From contig JAMBOW010000005.1 in assembly GCA_023715865.1 (NCBI GenBank), positions 1 to 64,000 on the forward strand: a stretch of 64,000 bases of DNA, given 5' to 3'. Shown here one piece after another: positions 38,020 to 47,536 of the stretch. This stretch comes from Neobacillus mesonae. Its GTDB lineage: Bacteria > Bacillota > Bacilli > Paenibacillales > Paenibacillaceae. The translations under genes and the position numbers were made by a program. Numbering within the stretch: the first letter of the stretch is position 1; each line of letters opens with the position of its first letter. The notes under the pieces are model-generated. The model saw only the letters and a list, made by a program, of their open reading frames with translations. It was not told where the DNA came from and made no database searches.

Positions 38020-38943
38020 TTGGCGATTGAGGCTGCACCCTTAAAAACGAATACTCAAGTCCCAGTCAAGCAGCCGGATTCTCCGTGGCGTATGTCGATA
38101 CGCCGATTTACTCGCAACCGGCTTGCAGTCATTGGACTTTTCATTTTAGTATTTATGGTCTTGTTTTGTGTGGTGGGACCGGTGATTTCCCCCTACAGCT
38201 TGAATGATTACTCTGTGGCAAATAAGAATCAGGCGCCGAACGCACAGCACTGGCTGGGCACGGATAAGCTTGGTCGTGACATCCTGCTCCGTGTCATGTT
38301 AGCAGGCAGAATATCACTAATGGTAGGATTCGTAGCAACCTTAGTAGCGGTTGTTCTTGGATCTATTCTGGGAGCATTAGCAGGCTTTTACAGAAAGTTT
38401 GTAGATACGATTATTATGCGCATAGCTGAAATCTTTATGGCTATCCCTTCGCTACCATTGCTCATCATTATGGGAGCGATTTTGTCCGACTTAAAGGTAC
38501 ACCCGAGTTATCGAATTTACTTTTTGATGCTCATTATGGGGATACTGGGCTGGACAGGGCTTGCAAGAATGGTGCGCGGACAAATTCTTTCCCTGCGTGA
38601 GCAGGAGTTTATGCAGGCAACAGAAGCGTTAGGTCTTCGCGACCGCCGCAAAATATTTAGACATCTCATTCCCAATACAGTACCTATTATTATCGTATCT
38701 GCCACACTTCTTGTGGCGTCGATGATTTTGAGTGAATCTGGACTTAGTTACCTTGGACTTGGTGTTGTTCCACCGACTCCATCCTGGGGCAATATGATTG
38801 CTGATGCCAACAATATTATTGAGTTCCGCAAAAGACCTTGGACCTGGATTCCCCCAGGAGTTTGTATATTAGTAACTGTTATAGCAATTAATTTGATTGG
38901 TGACGGGCTTCGTGATGCGCTCGATCCTAAAATGAAAAAGTAG
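38020..38943 (+). CDS. oppC: Peptide ABC transporter permease OppC
   Basis: A 307-residue permease with the OppC N-terminal signature (FTRNRLAVIGLFILVFM), the WLGTDKLGRDIL motif at about 77-88 and about six membrane segments. It starts with TTG at 38020 after an AGGAGGAG ribosome site. It pairs with OppB to form the channel. Confidence 0.95.
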   Translation: MAIEAAPLKTNTQVPVKQPDSPWRMSIRRFTRNRLAVIGLFILVFMVLFCVVGPVISPYSLNDYSVANKNQAPNAQHWLGTDKLGRDILLRVMLAGRISLMVGFVATLVAVVLGSILGALAGFYRKFVDTIIMRIAEIFMAIPSLPLLIIMGAILSDLKVHPSYRIYFLMLIMGILGWTGLARMVRGQILSLREQEFMQATEALGLRDRRKIFRHLIPNTVPIIIVSATLLVASMILSESGLSYLGLGVVPPTPSWGNMIADANNIIEFRKRPWTWIPPGVCILVTVIAINLIGDGLRDALDPKMKK

Positions 38944-38955
38944 GGAGATGCGAAC

Positions 38956-39933
38956 ATGGCAAAAGAACTGGTAGAATTCCGCAACTTAAAAACGCATTTT
39001 CATACATCCTCCGGGATCGTGAAAGCAGTAGATGACGTCAGCTTTACTATACGTGAAGGCGAGACGGTATGTGTCGTAGGCGAATCAGGCTGCGGGAAAA
39101 GCGTAACGGCAATGTCATTAATGCGTTTGCTGGATGCTCCTTCTACAGGAGGAGAAATCCTGTTTGAAGGAAAGGATCTACTGAAGCTCAGCACTAATGA
39201 GATGCGTAAACTTCGTGGTAACGAGATATCAATTATATTTCAAGAGCCAATGTCATCATTGAACCCAGTTCTATCGATTGGGGAACAAATCAGTGAGCCA
39301 TTAATGATGCATCAGCTGCTGGACAAGAAGGAAGCCCGTAAGAGAGCGATTGAGCTGATCAGTCTGGTTGGGATTCCTCGTCCAGAAAAAATTGTAGATG
39401 CATACCCTCATGAGCTCAGCGGGGGAATGCGCCAACGGATTATGATCGCGATTGCACTCAGCTGTAATCCGAAGCTGCTCATTGCGGATGAGCCGACTAC
39501 GGCGCTTGATGTTACCATTCAAGCCCAGATCCTGGATCTAATGCGCGACATTAAAGATAAATTTAATACATCCATTATGCTGATCACTCATGACTTAGGC
39601 GTCGTAGCCGAGATGGCAGATTACGTTGTGGTTATGTATGCAGGAAAAGTCATTGAGGAAGCCTCGGTGTATGAGCTGTTTAGAGAGCCAAAGCATCCAT
39701 ATACCAAAGGATTGCTTAAAGCAAAACCAATCATTAACCAAAGACAAGAACGTCTTTACTCCATCCCGGGCCAGGTACCTAACCCTGTTGAGCTCGGCAA
39801 TAACTGTCATTTCCATGATCGCTGTGAATTCTGTATGAGTATTTGCCGGGAGAAGGAGCCGCCGCTTCGAAAGGATGAAGAGGGGCATAAAGTAGCTTGC
39901 TGGCTGTACGAGGAGGAGGCGAAAGTACGATGA
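38956..39933 (+). CDS. oppD: Peptide ABC transporter ATPase OppD
   Basis: A 325-residue ATPase. Walker A is GESGCGKS (about 42-49), the ABC signature is LSGGMRQR and Walker B is [12 protein letters not shown]. The C-terminal oligopeptide domain has the Cys pattern C-x5-C-x2-C-x4-C region ([14 protein letters not shown]), which in related DppD/OppD proteins may bind an iron-sulfur cluster. It overlaps oppF by four bases (ATGA). Confidence 0.95.
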   Translation: MAKELVEFRNLKTHFHTSSGIVKAVDDVSFTIREGETVCVVGESGCGKSVTAMSLMRLLDAPSTGGEILFEGKDLLKLSTNEMRKLRGNEISIIFQEPMSSLNPVLSIGEQISEPLMMHQLLDKKEARKRAIELISLVGIPRPEKIVDAYPHELSGGMRQRIMIAIALSCNPKLLIADEPTTALDVTIQAQILDLMRDIKDKFNTSIMLITHDLGVVAEMADYVVVMYAGKVIEEASVYELFREPKHPYTKGLLKAKPIINQRQERLYSIPGQVPNPVELGNNCHFHDRCEFCMSICREKEPPLRKDEEGHKVACWLYEEEAKVR

Positions 39934-40943
39934 CGGAAACAACAAGTGCAACTTTAACAGCGACAAGAACTGGAAATATAGCTGAACCTCTAATGGAGGT
40001 TAAAAATCTTAAAAAGTACTTTCCCATCACAGGCGGTGTCTTCCAGCGGCATGTTGGTGATGTAAGGGCAGTAGATGATGTTTCATTTTCGATAAACAAA
40101 GGGGAGTCCTTTGGACTTGTAGGTGAATCAGGCTGCGGCAAGAGCACCATTGGCAGAACGATGCTGCGACTGCTGGACAAAACAGCAGGTAACGTCATCT
40201 TTAAGGGCCAAGATATCCATGAGTTGTCCAAAAACCAGCTGAGAGCGATCCGCCCTCAAATGCAAATCGTATTTCAGGATCCATTTAGTTCACTTAATCC
40301 GCGAATTAAAGTTGGAGATGCTATCGGTGAGGCACTTTTAGACCATAAACTGCTTCCAAAGAAAGAACTGCGCGATCGTGTAGAAGAAACTCTTCGGATA
40401 TGTGGTCTATCCAGCTACCATTACAATCGCTTTCCACATGAATTTTCAGGCGGTCAGCGGCAGCGGATTGGTATTGCGCGTGCGCTTATCTTGAATCCGG
40501 AATTTATCGTAGCGGACGAGCCGGTATCCGCGCTGGATGTATCCATCCAAGCACAGATTATCAATTTGCTGAGCGATCTGCAAGCAGAGAAACAGCTTAC
40601 TTATTTGTTCATCTCTCACGATCTTAGTGTGGTTGAGCATTTATGTGATCGGATCGGAGTAATGTATCTCGGTTCTATGGTTGAAATGGCGAGCAAGGAT
40701 GATCTGTTCCAAAATCCACTTCATCCATATACGAAAGCATTGCTGTCCGCAGTTCCTATCCCTGATCCGACACTTAAACGCGAAAGAATTGTGCTGAAGG
40801 GAGATATTCCGAGCCCGGCTAATCCTCCTTCAGGCTGCAAATTCCATACACGTTGTCCGCTTGCTTCGGATATTTGTAAACAGGAAATTCCAGAATATCG
40901 CAACATGGGGAATGACCATTATGTTGCGTGCCATTTTGCATAA
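39930..40943 (+). CDS. oppF: Peptide ABC transporter ATPase OppF
   Basis: A 337-residue ATPase partner of OppD. Walker A GESGCGKS, signature FSGGQRQRIGIA and Walker B FIVADEPVSALD are intact. The C-terminal CKFHTRCPLASDIC stretch resembles the OppD Cys motif. I start at the ATG at 39930, which overlaps the oppD stop and has an AGGAGGAGG site ten bases upstream; the longer open frame from 39897 lies inside oppD. Confidence 0.95.
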   Translation: MTETTSATLTATRTGNIAEPLMEVKNLKKYFPITGGVFQRHVGDVRAVDDVSFSINKGESFGLVGESGCGKSTIGRTMLRLLDKTAGNVIFKGQDIHELSKNQLRAIRPQMQIVFQDPFSSLNPRIKVGDAIGEALLDHKLLPKKELRDRVEETLRICGLSSYHYNRFPHEFSGGQRQRIGIARALILNPEFIVADEPVSALDVSIQAQIINLLSDLQAEKQLTYLFISHDLSVVEHLCDRIGVMYLGSMVEMASKDDLFQNPLHPYTKALLSAVPIPDPTLKRERIVLKGDIPSPANPPSGCKFHTRCPLASDICKQEIPEYRNMGNDHYVACHFA

Positions 40944-41016
40944 CATGATAAGCGTCTATAGCTAGCAAGGATTGGGGTCCTGCTTGCGATCGGAAATTAG
41001 AAGCAAATTCATAGAA

Positions 41017-41064
41017 AGTATCGTTTAATTGCACCGATGAGTGTAGGTAAACGATGCTTTTTTA
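41017..41064 (+). terminator. opp operon terminator
   Basis: An 11-base stem (AGTATCGTTTA/TAAACGATGCT, one G-U) with a 20-base loop is followed by a T-rich run. It lies in the 360-base gap before the carboxypeptidase gene; the rest of that gap is AT-rich and holds no visible gene. Confidence 0.8.
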
Positions 41065-41303
41065 TTTTTTAGTAAATCACGTAGACTTGGAATTTTACCT
41101 TACAGCTGCAACTCAGAGCGTGAGTCATAAATTGGAAGTAAAAAAATAAAAAAAATTTCAAAAAATGCAGACAAAAACGTCATTTCATACGTCTATATAT
41201 ATAGAAGTGTTTAATAGTAAGTAAGAACTAAGGACGGTTGTCATTTACATAGGTCACACATGTTACTGAAATGCAGTATTTTCGAGGAATGGGGGACAAG
41301 CAG

Positions 41304-42242
41304 ATGAAGAAATGGATCCTGCGAAGCGGTGTACTGGTAGCTATTCTTGCACTGTTCGTTGTTATCATCAGACCAGAAAGTTTAGTAGGGAAGCCTGCCA
41401 TTCACTCGAATGCTGCATTATTAATGGACTATTCAACAGGGGATGTCATTCTGAATTCAAACGGGGATGTGCCGCTGCCAACAGGCAGTGTATCCAAATT
41501 GATGGCTCAGCTTATTATTCTAGATGAGCTTGAAGCGGGACATATTTCATGGGAGGACCCGGTCGAAATCAGTCAGAATGCAAGTGAAGCTAAGGGCCAG
41601 CAAGTACTACTTAAACCGGGTGACCAATTCACCGTAAGAGAATTGTTTGAAGTCATTTCCGTTTATTCGGCAAATGATGCGACGATTGCTTTGGCTGAAC
41701 ATGTGCTTGGGACAGAGGATCGTTTTGTTATGAGGATGAACGAGAAAGCGAAAGAGTTAGGTTTATCTGTACATACAACCTATAATAACGTCACTGGAAA
41801 TACCTCTCTATCTGGAGGGCCGACCGAAAATTATATGACTGCAAATGATGTCGCTGTGCTATCTGCCCATATCATTAGGAAACATCCAGAAATTCTTAAG
41901 CTCACAAGCCTGCCTCAAGTAGAATTAAAGGGCAAGGGCCTGTATATGAGCAACACCAACTGGATGCTGTCGGGGATGGGCGGACCTTATTCTTATGCTG
42001 GAGTCGATGGACTAAGAACAGGGTATACGGACAATGCAGGATATTGTTATGCAGGTACGGTTCATCAGAACGGAAACAGGTTTATCGCTATCGTCTTAGG
42101 TGCGGAGTCACAGGAACAGCGATTTAGCGAAGCTAAGGAGCTGTTTAACTATGGATATTCACATGCCTCCTACACTGCTGCTGGTAACTGGCACAAGAAA
42201 TGGGGAATGGCTTTGCGGCAGGCTGTAGAGCGGACCATATAA
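41304..42242 (+). CDS. D-alanyl-D-alanine carboxypeptidase (S11 family)
   Basis: A 312-residue penicillin-binding protein of the low-mass PBP5/DacF class. A membrane signal segment (about 7-23) is followed by the catalytic domain. The SxxK motif is SVSK (62-65, in PTGSVSKLM), SxN is SAN (122-124) and the third motif is RTG (238-240) in place of the usual KTG. It trims the terminal D-Ala of peptidoglycan stems. The C-terminal PBP5 domain and amphipathic anchor of typical members are absent, so it relies on its N-terminal anchor or is released. Start at 41304 after a GGGGGA site. Confidence 0.92.
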   Translation: MKKWILRSGVLVAILALFVVIIRPESLVGKPAIHSNAALLMDYSTGDVILNSNGDVPLPTGSVSKLMAQLIILDELEAGHISWEDPVEISQNASEAKGQQVLLKPGDQFTVRELFEVISVYSANDATIALAEHVLGTEDRFVMRMNEKAKELGLSVHTTYNNVTGNTSLSGGPTENYMTANDVAVLSAHIIRKHPEILKLTSLPQVELKGKGLYMSNTNWMLSGMGGPYSYAGVDGLRTGYTDNAGYCYAGTVHQNGNRFIAIVLGAESQEQRFSEAKELFNYGYSHASYTAAGNWHKKWGMALRQAVERTI

Positions 42243-42290
42243 ATGAAATGATGCGGCATGAGTAATATGGCGTTTTAAAAAAATATAGAC

Positions 42291-42322
42291 CAAGAGCGGG
42301 AGAGGATTCCTGCTCTTTTTTA
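42291..42322 (+). terminator. Terminator of the carboxypeptidase gene
   Basis: An AAGAGCGGGA/TCCTGCTCTT stem (one G-U) is followed by six T residues. Confidence 0.88.
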
Positions 42323-42474
42323 TTTTCAAGAAATGCGAATTTAACAAAGCGAACTCTGAAAGAGAACGTAGCGTACTCAATAACTAAAGGACTGGAAAGA
42401 GGACAAGGACAGAAATATATGTTGAAATATACATATTTTTTTGCTTTAAATTTCCTTATTTAAGGAGTATGATT

Positions 42475-42498
42475 ATAATTGACCCTAGGGTTAATTAT
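42475..42498. promoter_or_regulatory. Palindromic operator overlapping the MFS promoter
   Basis: ATAATTGACCCTAGGGTTAATTAT is a near-perfect 24-base palindrome (one mismatched pair) written here as 12-base arms around the centre 42486/42487. It overlaps a TATAAT -10 box (42474-42479). This is where a repressor of a drug exporter gene would be expected to bind. The regulator gene is not next to it. Confidence 0.7.
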
Positions 42499-42540
42499 GA
42501 GATTTGATTGATTTTAGAATTTACTTACGGAGGGATATCG

Positions 42541-44121
42541 ATGCGAAAGCACACAAAGTGGCCTCTTATCATTTTTGCGATTGGCGTATTTATGGCTGCA
42601 TTGGATAACGGAATTATTACTTCGTCCTTAACGACACTGAATGCGTCCTTTGGTGTATCACCAAACTGGGGCGCCTGGACAATTACACTGTATACGCTGG
42701 GCCTTGCCATCAGTGTGCCGATTGCAGGAAAGCTGTCAGACCGTTACGGTCGTAAGAAGCTGTTCATCATTGAGGTAGCCCTATTTGGTCTAGGCTCGCT
42801 ATTAGTAGCTTTAAGTCCAAACTTTATATTGTTCTTAGCTGCTCGTTTGGTTCAGGCACTGGGTGGCGGTGGTATCTTTATCATTGCGAGCTCTTATGTC
42901 TTAAGCACTTTTCCTAAAGAGAAGCAGGGCGGGGCTCTAGGGATGTTGGGTGCTATGAACGGAGTTGCTGCGGTGCTTGGACCCAATGTAGGTTCATTAC
43001 TGCTTCAGCTTACTGGAAATTGGCACTGGTTATTCCTTATTAATGTACCTATTGCGCTAGTTCTGCTGCTGCTAGGAGTCAGATACATTCAAGAGGAACA
43101 AGAGCTGAATAAAGCCAGAATGGACTGGATCGGCATCAGTCTCCTCTCTTTAGGTGTGCTGGGCGTTATGTTCAGCTTTACGAATCTAGAGGGTGTTAAT
43201 GTATTAGCCAGCATGGGAAATCCAGAGTTTTACGGTTACTTTGCTGGTGGTCTGCTCATGCTGATCATCTTCTATTATTGGGAGAAACGGCAGGAAGATT
43301 CGGGTGCAAGCCCGGTTATATCAACGAAAATGCTCCGCGTTCCGGCGTTTTTGTGGACTCTGCTCATTGCATTTTTCTCGGGCGCTATTCTAGCCTCGGT
43401 CATATTCATCCCGGGATTTGTTGAGCAGTATCTTGGTGTATCCAGCACTGCTTCTGGCTATTGGTTTACTCCACTTGCGCTTGCCGCTGGTGTCGGTTCT
43501 GCGCTTGGCGGAATATTCGTTGATCGTAAGGGTCCAATTTGGGCATTAAGCATTGCCGGTATCGTAAGTGCGTGCGGTTTCTTATTATTTGCCCTTTGGG
43601 TTGACAGCTTGTGGCAAATGGTCGTAGCAAGCCTGTTCGTTGGGCTGGGCTTCAGCGTAATGCTTGGTGCACCGGTTAATGTGCTGATTACGGAAGACGC
43701 GAAGGATTCAGAACGAGGGATAGCCCTTGCTACCAGCTCTTTGTTTCGGCAGATGGCTATGGCTATTGCACCCACTGTATTTGCAGGATTCCTCGCCAGA
43801 GCCTTCGCTGGATTCGGTGCCAATATACAAGAGAGCTTTGCTGAAAATGGAGTTCAAGCCGATCCGTCTATGATGGAGCAATATATGGGCGGGGAACAGG
43901 CTGCATCCACCGATGTTAACGCAATCCGTGAAGTGTTCACCTCGATTCCTGATTCATCCATTTCTGACGCTTTGACAAAGGCGCTTGATATGACAGTCAG
44001 TCAAGGATACAGCGGATTATTCTGGTCAGCACTGATCTTCAGTGTGCTTACAACCGGTGCAGCACTTATAACGGGAAACATACGCAAGAAAAGAAAGCTA
44101 AACGTGCAGGATCATGCGTAA
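42541..44121 (+). CDS. MFS drug exporter, DHA2 (14-TM) family
   Basis: A 526-residue transporter with about 14 membrane segments. The first segment carries the ALDNGIITSSL motif (DHA2 motif D1), followed by motif A GKLSDRYGRKK and the antiporter motif C region (AAVLGPNVGSLL). A hydrophilic loop near the C terminus (about 440-480) is typical. It probably exports hydrophobic compounds in exchange for protons; substrates are unknown. The ATG at 42541 has a GGAGGG ribosome site. A palindrome at its promoter suggests inducible expression. Confidence 0.92.
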   Translation: MRKHTKWPLIIFAIGVFMAALDNGIITSSLTTLNASFGVSPNWGAWTITLYTLGLAISVPIAGKLSDRYGRKKLFIIEVALFGLGSLLVALSPNFILFLAARLVQALGGGGIFIIASSYVLSTFPKEKQGGALGMLGAMNGVAAVLGPNVGSLLLQLTGNWHWLFLINVPIALVLLLLGVRYIQEEQELNKARMDWIGISLLSLGVLGVMFSFTNLEGVNVLASMGNPEFYGYFAGGLLMLIIFYYWEKRQEDSGASPVISTKMLRVPAFLWTLLIAFFSGAILASVIFIPGFVEQYLGVSSTASGYWFTPLALAAGVGSALGGIFVDRKGPIWALSIAGIVSACGFLLFALWVDSLWQMVVASLFVGLGFSVMLGAPVNVLITEDAKDSERGIALATSSLFRQMAMAIAPTVFAGFLARAFAGFGANIQESFAENGVQADPSMMEQYMGGEQAASTDVNAIREVFTSIPDSSISDALTKALDMTVSQGYSGLFWSALIFSVLTTGAALITGNIRKKRKLNVQDHA

Positions 44122-44149
44122 CCATTCCAACCCATAAAAATATACAATG

Positions 44150-44187
44150 AAAAGAAGCTTTTCTTAATAAGAAACAGCTTCTTTTTT
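44150..44187 (+). terminator. MFS gene terminator
   Basis: AAAAGAAGC/GCTTCTTTT arms enclose a 17-base loop and are followed by further T residues. Confidence 0.78.
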
Positions 44188-44298
44188 GTCTTAAAGAGTT
44201 AATAGATAGTAAGGACCGGGGCTCTGTAAAAAAAATTAAAAATCGAATTTTTATCAATATAAACATTAAGGTTACAAAAAACGACTAAATATGACAGT

Positions 44299-44327
44299 TT
44301 GCAGCATGCAGCACTTCTGTTTATTAT
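44299..44327 (+). promoter_or_regulatory. Putative promoter of the LCP gene
   Basis: TTGCAG and TATTAT are separated by 17 bases, about 150 bases upstream of the start codon. The rest of the 361-base gap (44122-44482) holds the upstream terminator and AT-rich DNA. Confidence 0.5.
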
Positions 44328-44482
44328 GGTAATATAGCAAAATGTACAAGTTGCAGGTTAAAAAATAATAGGCCATCATAATAGAGGGACATATTTTATG
44401 GCATAGACGCCCCGAAAAATTGTTATGACGTTGCTTTCACATATCATCACAATCTATAAATCTAATAGAGAAGGAATGAACT

Positions 44483-45580
44483 ATGAGATCAAGAAGCAGA
44501 TACAGGCATCGTAAAAAAAGGAGAGGAAGAGGCTTACTCATTACCCTCCTGACTCTTGTCATTTTGGTCGCAATCGCATATCCTTTCCGACAACAGATTG
44601 CAATTGCAGCATTTGATCTATTCTTATCAGGCACGGTCGAGAACCAGCTTGAAAAATCATATAAACCATCCGGCAGTGCAAGCGCTGATCCTATCGTATA
44701 CCAAGATAAACCTTTTTCTGTACTGCTTCTCGGTACGGATGCAAGACCTTATGAGAAGACCCGCGGACGTTCAGACACGGTCATTTACGCGGTAGTTCGT
44801 CCACAAGAATCCCGTGTGCTGCTCGTCTCGATCCCACGCGATACTTATGTAGAAATCGTTGGACATGATGCGGATGGAGACGGACAGAATGATTATGATA
44901 AGCTTACTCATGCCTTCGCCTTTGGTGAAGAAGAGATGGCAATTAATACGGTAGAGAAATTCCTTGGACATGAGGTTGATAATTACGCAACAGTTAACTT
45001 TATGGCCATTCAGCAGGTCGTAGATGCGATTGGCGGGGTAGAACTGCCGATTACTGAAGATATCGTAAATAAGAACCCGAATCATGTTCAGTTTACGATT
45101 GAAGGTGGGAAACCGATCTACAGCGGTGAAGAAGCACTGTACTATATACGTTACCGTGAAGACAGTGATTTTAAACGGACAGAAAGACAACAAATCTTTT
45201 TGAATGCTGTAGCAAATCGCATGCTGAACGTGAACCAAATTTCTCAGATTCCAGAGCTGTTTGATATTATGGGAGACAACTTCCAGACCGATTTGCACCC
45301 CACCGCGATTATTAACCTGGCGAAGCAGGTTCTAACACAAGGTAAACCGGAAATTTTAAGTTTCACGATGATGGGTGAAGGGGTAAGAAAAGATGACGGA
45401 ATATTCTACACCGATGTCGATGAAAAATATTATGATTACTCCAAAGAAATGATTGCCAACTGGCTTGATCCAAATACAACTGAAGATACGCTCTTGAAGC
45501 CTGAGGATTTTAATAAGGATGATGAGAGCAAGAGCAGTGGTACAGAAAGCAAAGAAACCGCGTCTGCTCAGAGCGAATAA
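44483..45580 (+). CDS. LytR-CpsA-Psr (LCP) family wall-polymer transferase
   Basis: A 365-residue LCP protein. A very basic cytoplasmic N terminus and one membrane segment (about 18-34) precede the catalytic domain. Conserved pieces are LLLGTDARPYEKTRGRSDT (about 81-99), the VSIPRDTYV loop (about 115-123) and the ALYYIRYRE...DFKRTERQQ stretch. LCP enzymes attach teichoic acids or other anionic polymers to peptidoglycan. Between PRDTYV and DKLTHAF there is an inserted HDADGDGQNDYD (128-139) that looks like an EF-hand calcium loop. The C-terminal tail is rich in Lys, Asp and Ser. Confidence 0.94.
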   Translation: MRSRSRYRHRKKRRGRGLLITLLTLVILVAIAYPFRQQIAIAAFDLFLSGTVENQLEKSYKPSGSASADPIVYQDKPFSVLLLGTDARPYEKTRGRSDTVIYAVVRPQESRVLLVSIPRDTYVEIVGHDADGDGQNDYDKLTHAFAFGEEEMAINTVEKFLGHEVDNYATVNFMAIQQVVDAIGGVELPITEDIVNKNPNHVQFTIEGGKPIYSGEEALYYIRYREDSDFKRTERQQIFLNAVANRMLNVNQISQIPELFDIMGDNFQTDLHPTAIINLAKQVLTQGKPEILSFTMMGEGVRKDDGIFYTDVDEKYYDYSKEMIANWLDPNTTEDTLLKPEDFNKDDESKSSGTESKETASAQSE

Positions 45581-45594
45581 ATAGAAGTACAACG

Positions 45595-45634
45595 ATCAGC
45601 ACTGCCGACAATTTTAGTCGGGTGCTGATTTTGT
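45595..45634 (+). terminator. LCP gene terminator
   Basis: An ATCAGCAC..CCGAC/GTCGG..GTGCTGAT stem with a small bulge is followed by TTTTGTTGT. Confidence 0.82.
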
Positions 45635-45734
45635 TGTCTTATATGAATATAATGGAATAAGAAGCTGCTTTTTGAAATTCCAATGATGATGGTTGTTCTC
45701 ATATTTTGCACGAAAGAGGAGGAATGGCTCAGCT

Positions 45735-46166
45735 ATGAATATTGCTTTTTTCTTGCTTCCGAAACAAGAGGTGGCCACCGTAACCTCGGATGCAACACTC
45801 AGACAGACACTTGAAAGAATGGAGTATCATCGATTTACGGCAGTCCCTATTTTAAGCAAGGATGGTAAATATGAAGGCACGGTAACTGAAGGGGACCTGC
45901 TATGGCATATGAAAAATTCCAAAGGGGAAATTACATTTGAAAACGCTTCAAAGTATTTACTTAGAGATGTCCCTTTACGTCTTCATATCAAGCCGGTATC
46001 GATCGACGCTAACATGGAGGATCTGATCAAGCTGGCCAAAGTTCAGAACTTCGTTCCGGTGGTAGATGATATGCAGCGATTTATCGGGATTGTAAGACGG
46101 AGTCAAATCATTGAATATTGTGAAGATGTGATGTCTAAGGGATCAGTTAAATCGAATACAGAATAA
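45735..46166 (+). CDS. CBS-pair domain protein
   Basis: A 143-residue protein consisting of two CBS motifs (about 14-68 and 80-135), with the TAVPILSKDGKYEGTVTEGDL and FVPVVDDMQRFIGIVRRSQI patterns. Such pairs bind adenine nucleotides; the general layout recalls the c-di-AMP receptor DarB (YkuL), but I cannot assign the ligand. gdpP, which degrades c-di-AMP, lies 1.4 kb downstream. The GAGGAGG site is 12-13 bases before the ATG, longer than usual; a TTG upstream at 45693 is an alternative start. Confidence 0.82.
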   Translation: MNIAFFLLPKQEVATVTSDATLRQTLERMEYHRFTAVPILSKDGKYEGTVTEGDLLWHMKNSKGEITFENASKYLLRDVPLRLHIKPVSIDANMEDLIKLAKVQNFVPVVDDMQRFIGIVRRSQIIEYCEDVMSKGSVKSNTE

Positions 46167-46296
46167 TAATGCTTAGCATATTCATCGGAGAATGATACCA
46201 TCATATAGGTAGTTAGGCTGCCTGGCCCGCCTTTTTATGGATATTCCCTTATGCTATAATGGAGAATAAAGCATTTTTCACGGGAGTGTGACGATC

Positions 46297-46605
46297 ATGA
46301 GCATGCCGAAAGAACTAGATGTTGCGAAACGCGCAAAAGTCATTGAATGGCTCAAAACTGAAGTGCTGGATCAAGTGTCACGTTTGTTCAAGGCCTTATG
46401 GGAAGGCAGCAACGCCCGAGTCAGCGATAGTCTCGCGAGCCTTATCATGAGTGTGTACATACTTGGACGGAGGCTCGGCATATCTTTTAAAGATATGGAT
46501 GACCTGCTCGTTGAGAAGCTTAAGAAACACAAACAGGAAGGTCACCAGCTTGAGGACTGGTATCAGGACATTTCTGCTCTCGAAGACCATATGCGTAAGA
46601 GGTGA
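46297..46605 (+). CDS. MazG-like family protein
   Basis: A 102-residue mostly helical protein matching the short MazG-like family of Firmicutes (KVIEWLKTEVLDQVSRLFKAL and ISFKDMDDLLVEKLKKHKQEGHQLEDWY regions). Full MazG enzymes hydrolyse nucleoside triphosphates with an ExxE...ExxD metal site; I do not see a complete one here, so activity is uncertain. It lies directly upstream of the yybS-gdpP-rplI-dnaC string and overlaps or touches yybS. Confidence 0.78.
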   Translation: MSMPKELDVAKRAKVIEWLKTEVLDQVSRLFKALWEGSNARVSDSLASLIMSVYILGRRLGISFKDMDDLLVEKLKKHKQEGHQLEDWYQDISALEDHMRKR

Positions 46606-46610
46606 ACATT

Positions 46611-47528
46611 TTGAAATTCCGCTGGACAACAGCTGTGTGGAGTATTATTTATCTGCTTTTGTTATTATCGCTGTTAACTCCTTTAACGGCAATTAGTGTG
46701 TTTCTGATTATTTTGCCAGGGGTTATACTTTATACCTCGTTAAATTTGAAGTCGTTTCTAGTGCACGTTATACCCGTGGTTGTTATTGCTTTGCTTATCA
46801 GTCCCATTTATTTGATTTTTGCGATATTCTTTTTGATTCCTGCAGTCGTTATAGGCCACGGCTACAAAAAGCAAAAGCCAGCCCTCAACACGCTCATGCT
46901 TGGAACAGGAACAATTTTGGCTGAGTTTTTACTGCTGCTGCTTATCAGTACAACCTTGTTTCAATTTGACTTCTCAGAATATATTCGTGAAACCGTTGAG
47001 TTTACGATGGCACCAGTAACTGAATCGGGCGGTAACAACGCCTTGACGAACGGAATGGTGATGGATGAAAAGTTTGCGGAGGCTGTAAGCAACACAACGG
47101 TACAGATGATTCCGTTTGCTCTCATTGTAACTTCACTGGTGATGGCTTCCCTTACTCACGTGATCGCTCGTCCAATACTTGGTCGAATGGGAGTAAGAGT
47201 GAACCGGCTTAAGCCGCTGCGTGAATGGAGATTGCCAAGATCACTCATCTGGTACTATTTCCTAGGCATTATTCTTCAGCTTGTGGCAAGCAGTTCAGAC
47301 AACAGCTTTCTGACTATGATTGCACTTAACTTTTCACCGCTGATTAATTTTTGCTTCATGATTCAAGCCATCGGGTTTTTCTTTTACGCGGCACACGCGA
47401 GAGCATGGCATCCGATTATCCCATACCTGCTCGCTGTTGCCACGGTTCTGATCGGACCTATGCGGATTATCGGAATCATCGACCTTGCTTTCCCGCTCCG
47501 TCAAGCCATTTCGAGACCAAAACGATAG
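46611..47528 (+). CDS. yybS: DUF2232 membrane protein YybS
   Basis: A 305-residue protein with about eight hydrophobic segments, a match to DUF2232/YybS by layout and by position immediately before gdpP. Its function is unknown. The TTG at 46611 has an AGAGGTG ribosome site six bases upstream. The alternative GTG at 46602 overlaps the stop codon of the MazG-like gene. Confidence 0.85.
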   Translation: MKFRWTTAVWSIIYLLLLLSLLTPLTAISVFLIILPGVILYTSLNLKSFLVHVIPVVVIALLISPIYLIFAIFFLIPAVVIGHGYKKQKPALNTLMLGTGTILAEFLLLLLISTTLFQFDFSEYIRETVEFTMAPVTESGGNNALTNGMVMDEKFAEAVSNTTVQMIPFALIVTSLVMASLTHVIARPILGRMGVRVNRLKPLREWRLPRSLIWYYFLGIILQLVASSSDNSFLTMIALNFSPLINFCFMIQAIGFFFYAAHARAWHPIIPYLLAVATVLIGPMRIIGIIDLAFPLRQAISRPKR

Positions 47529-47536
47529 GATGAACC

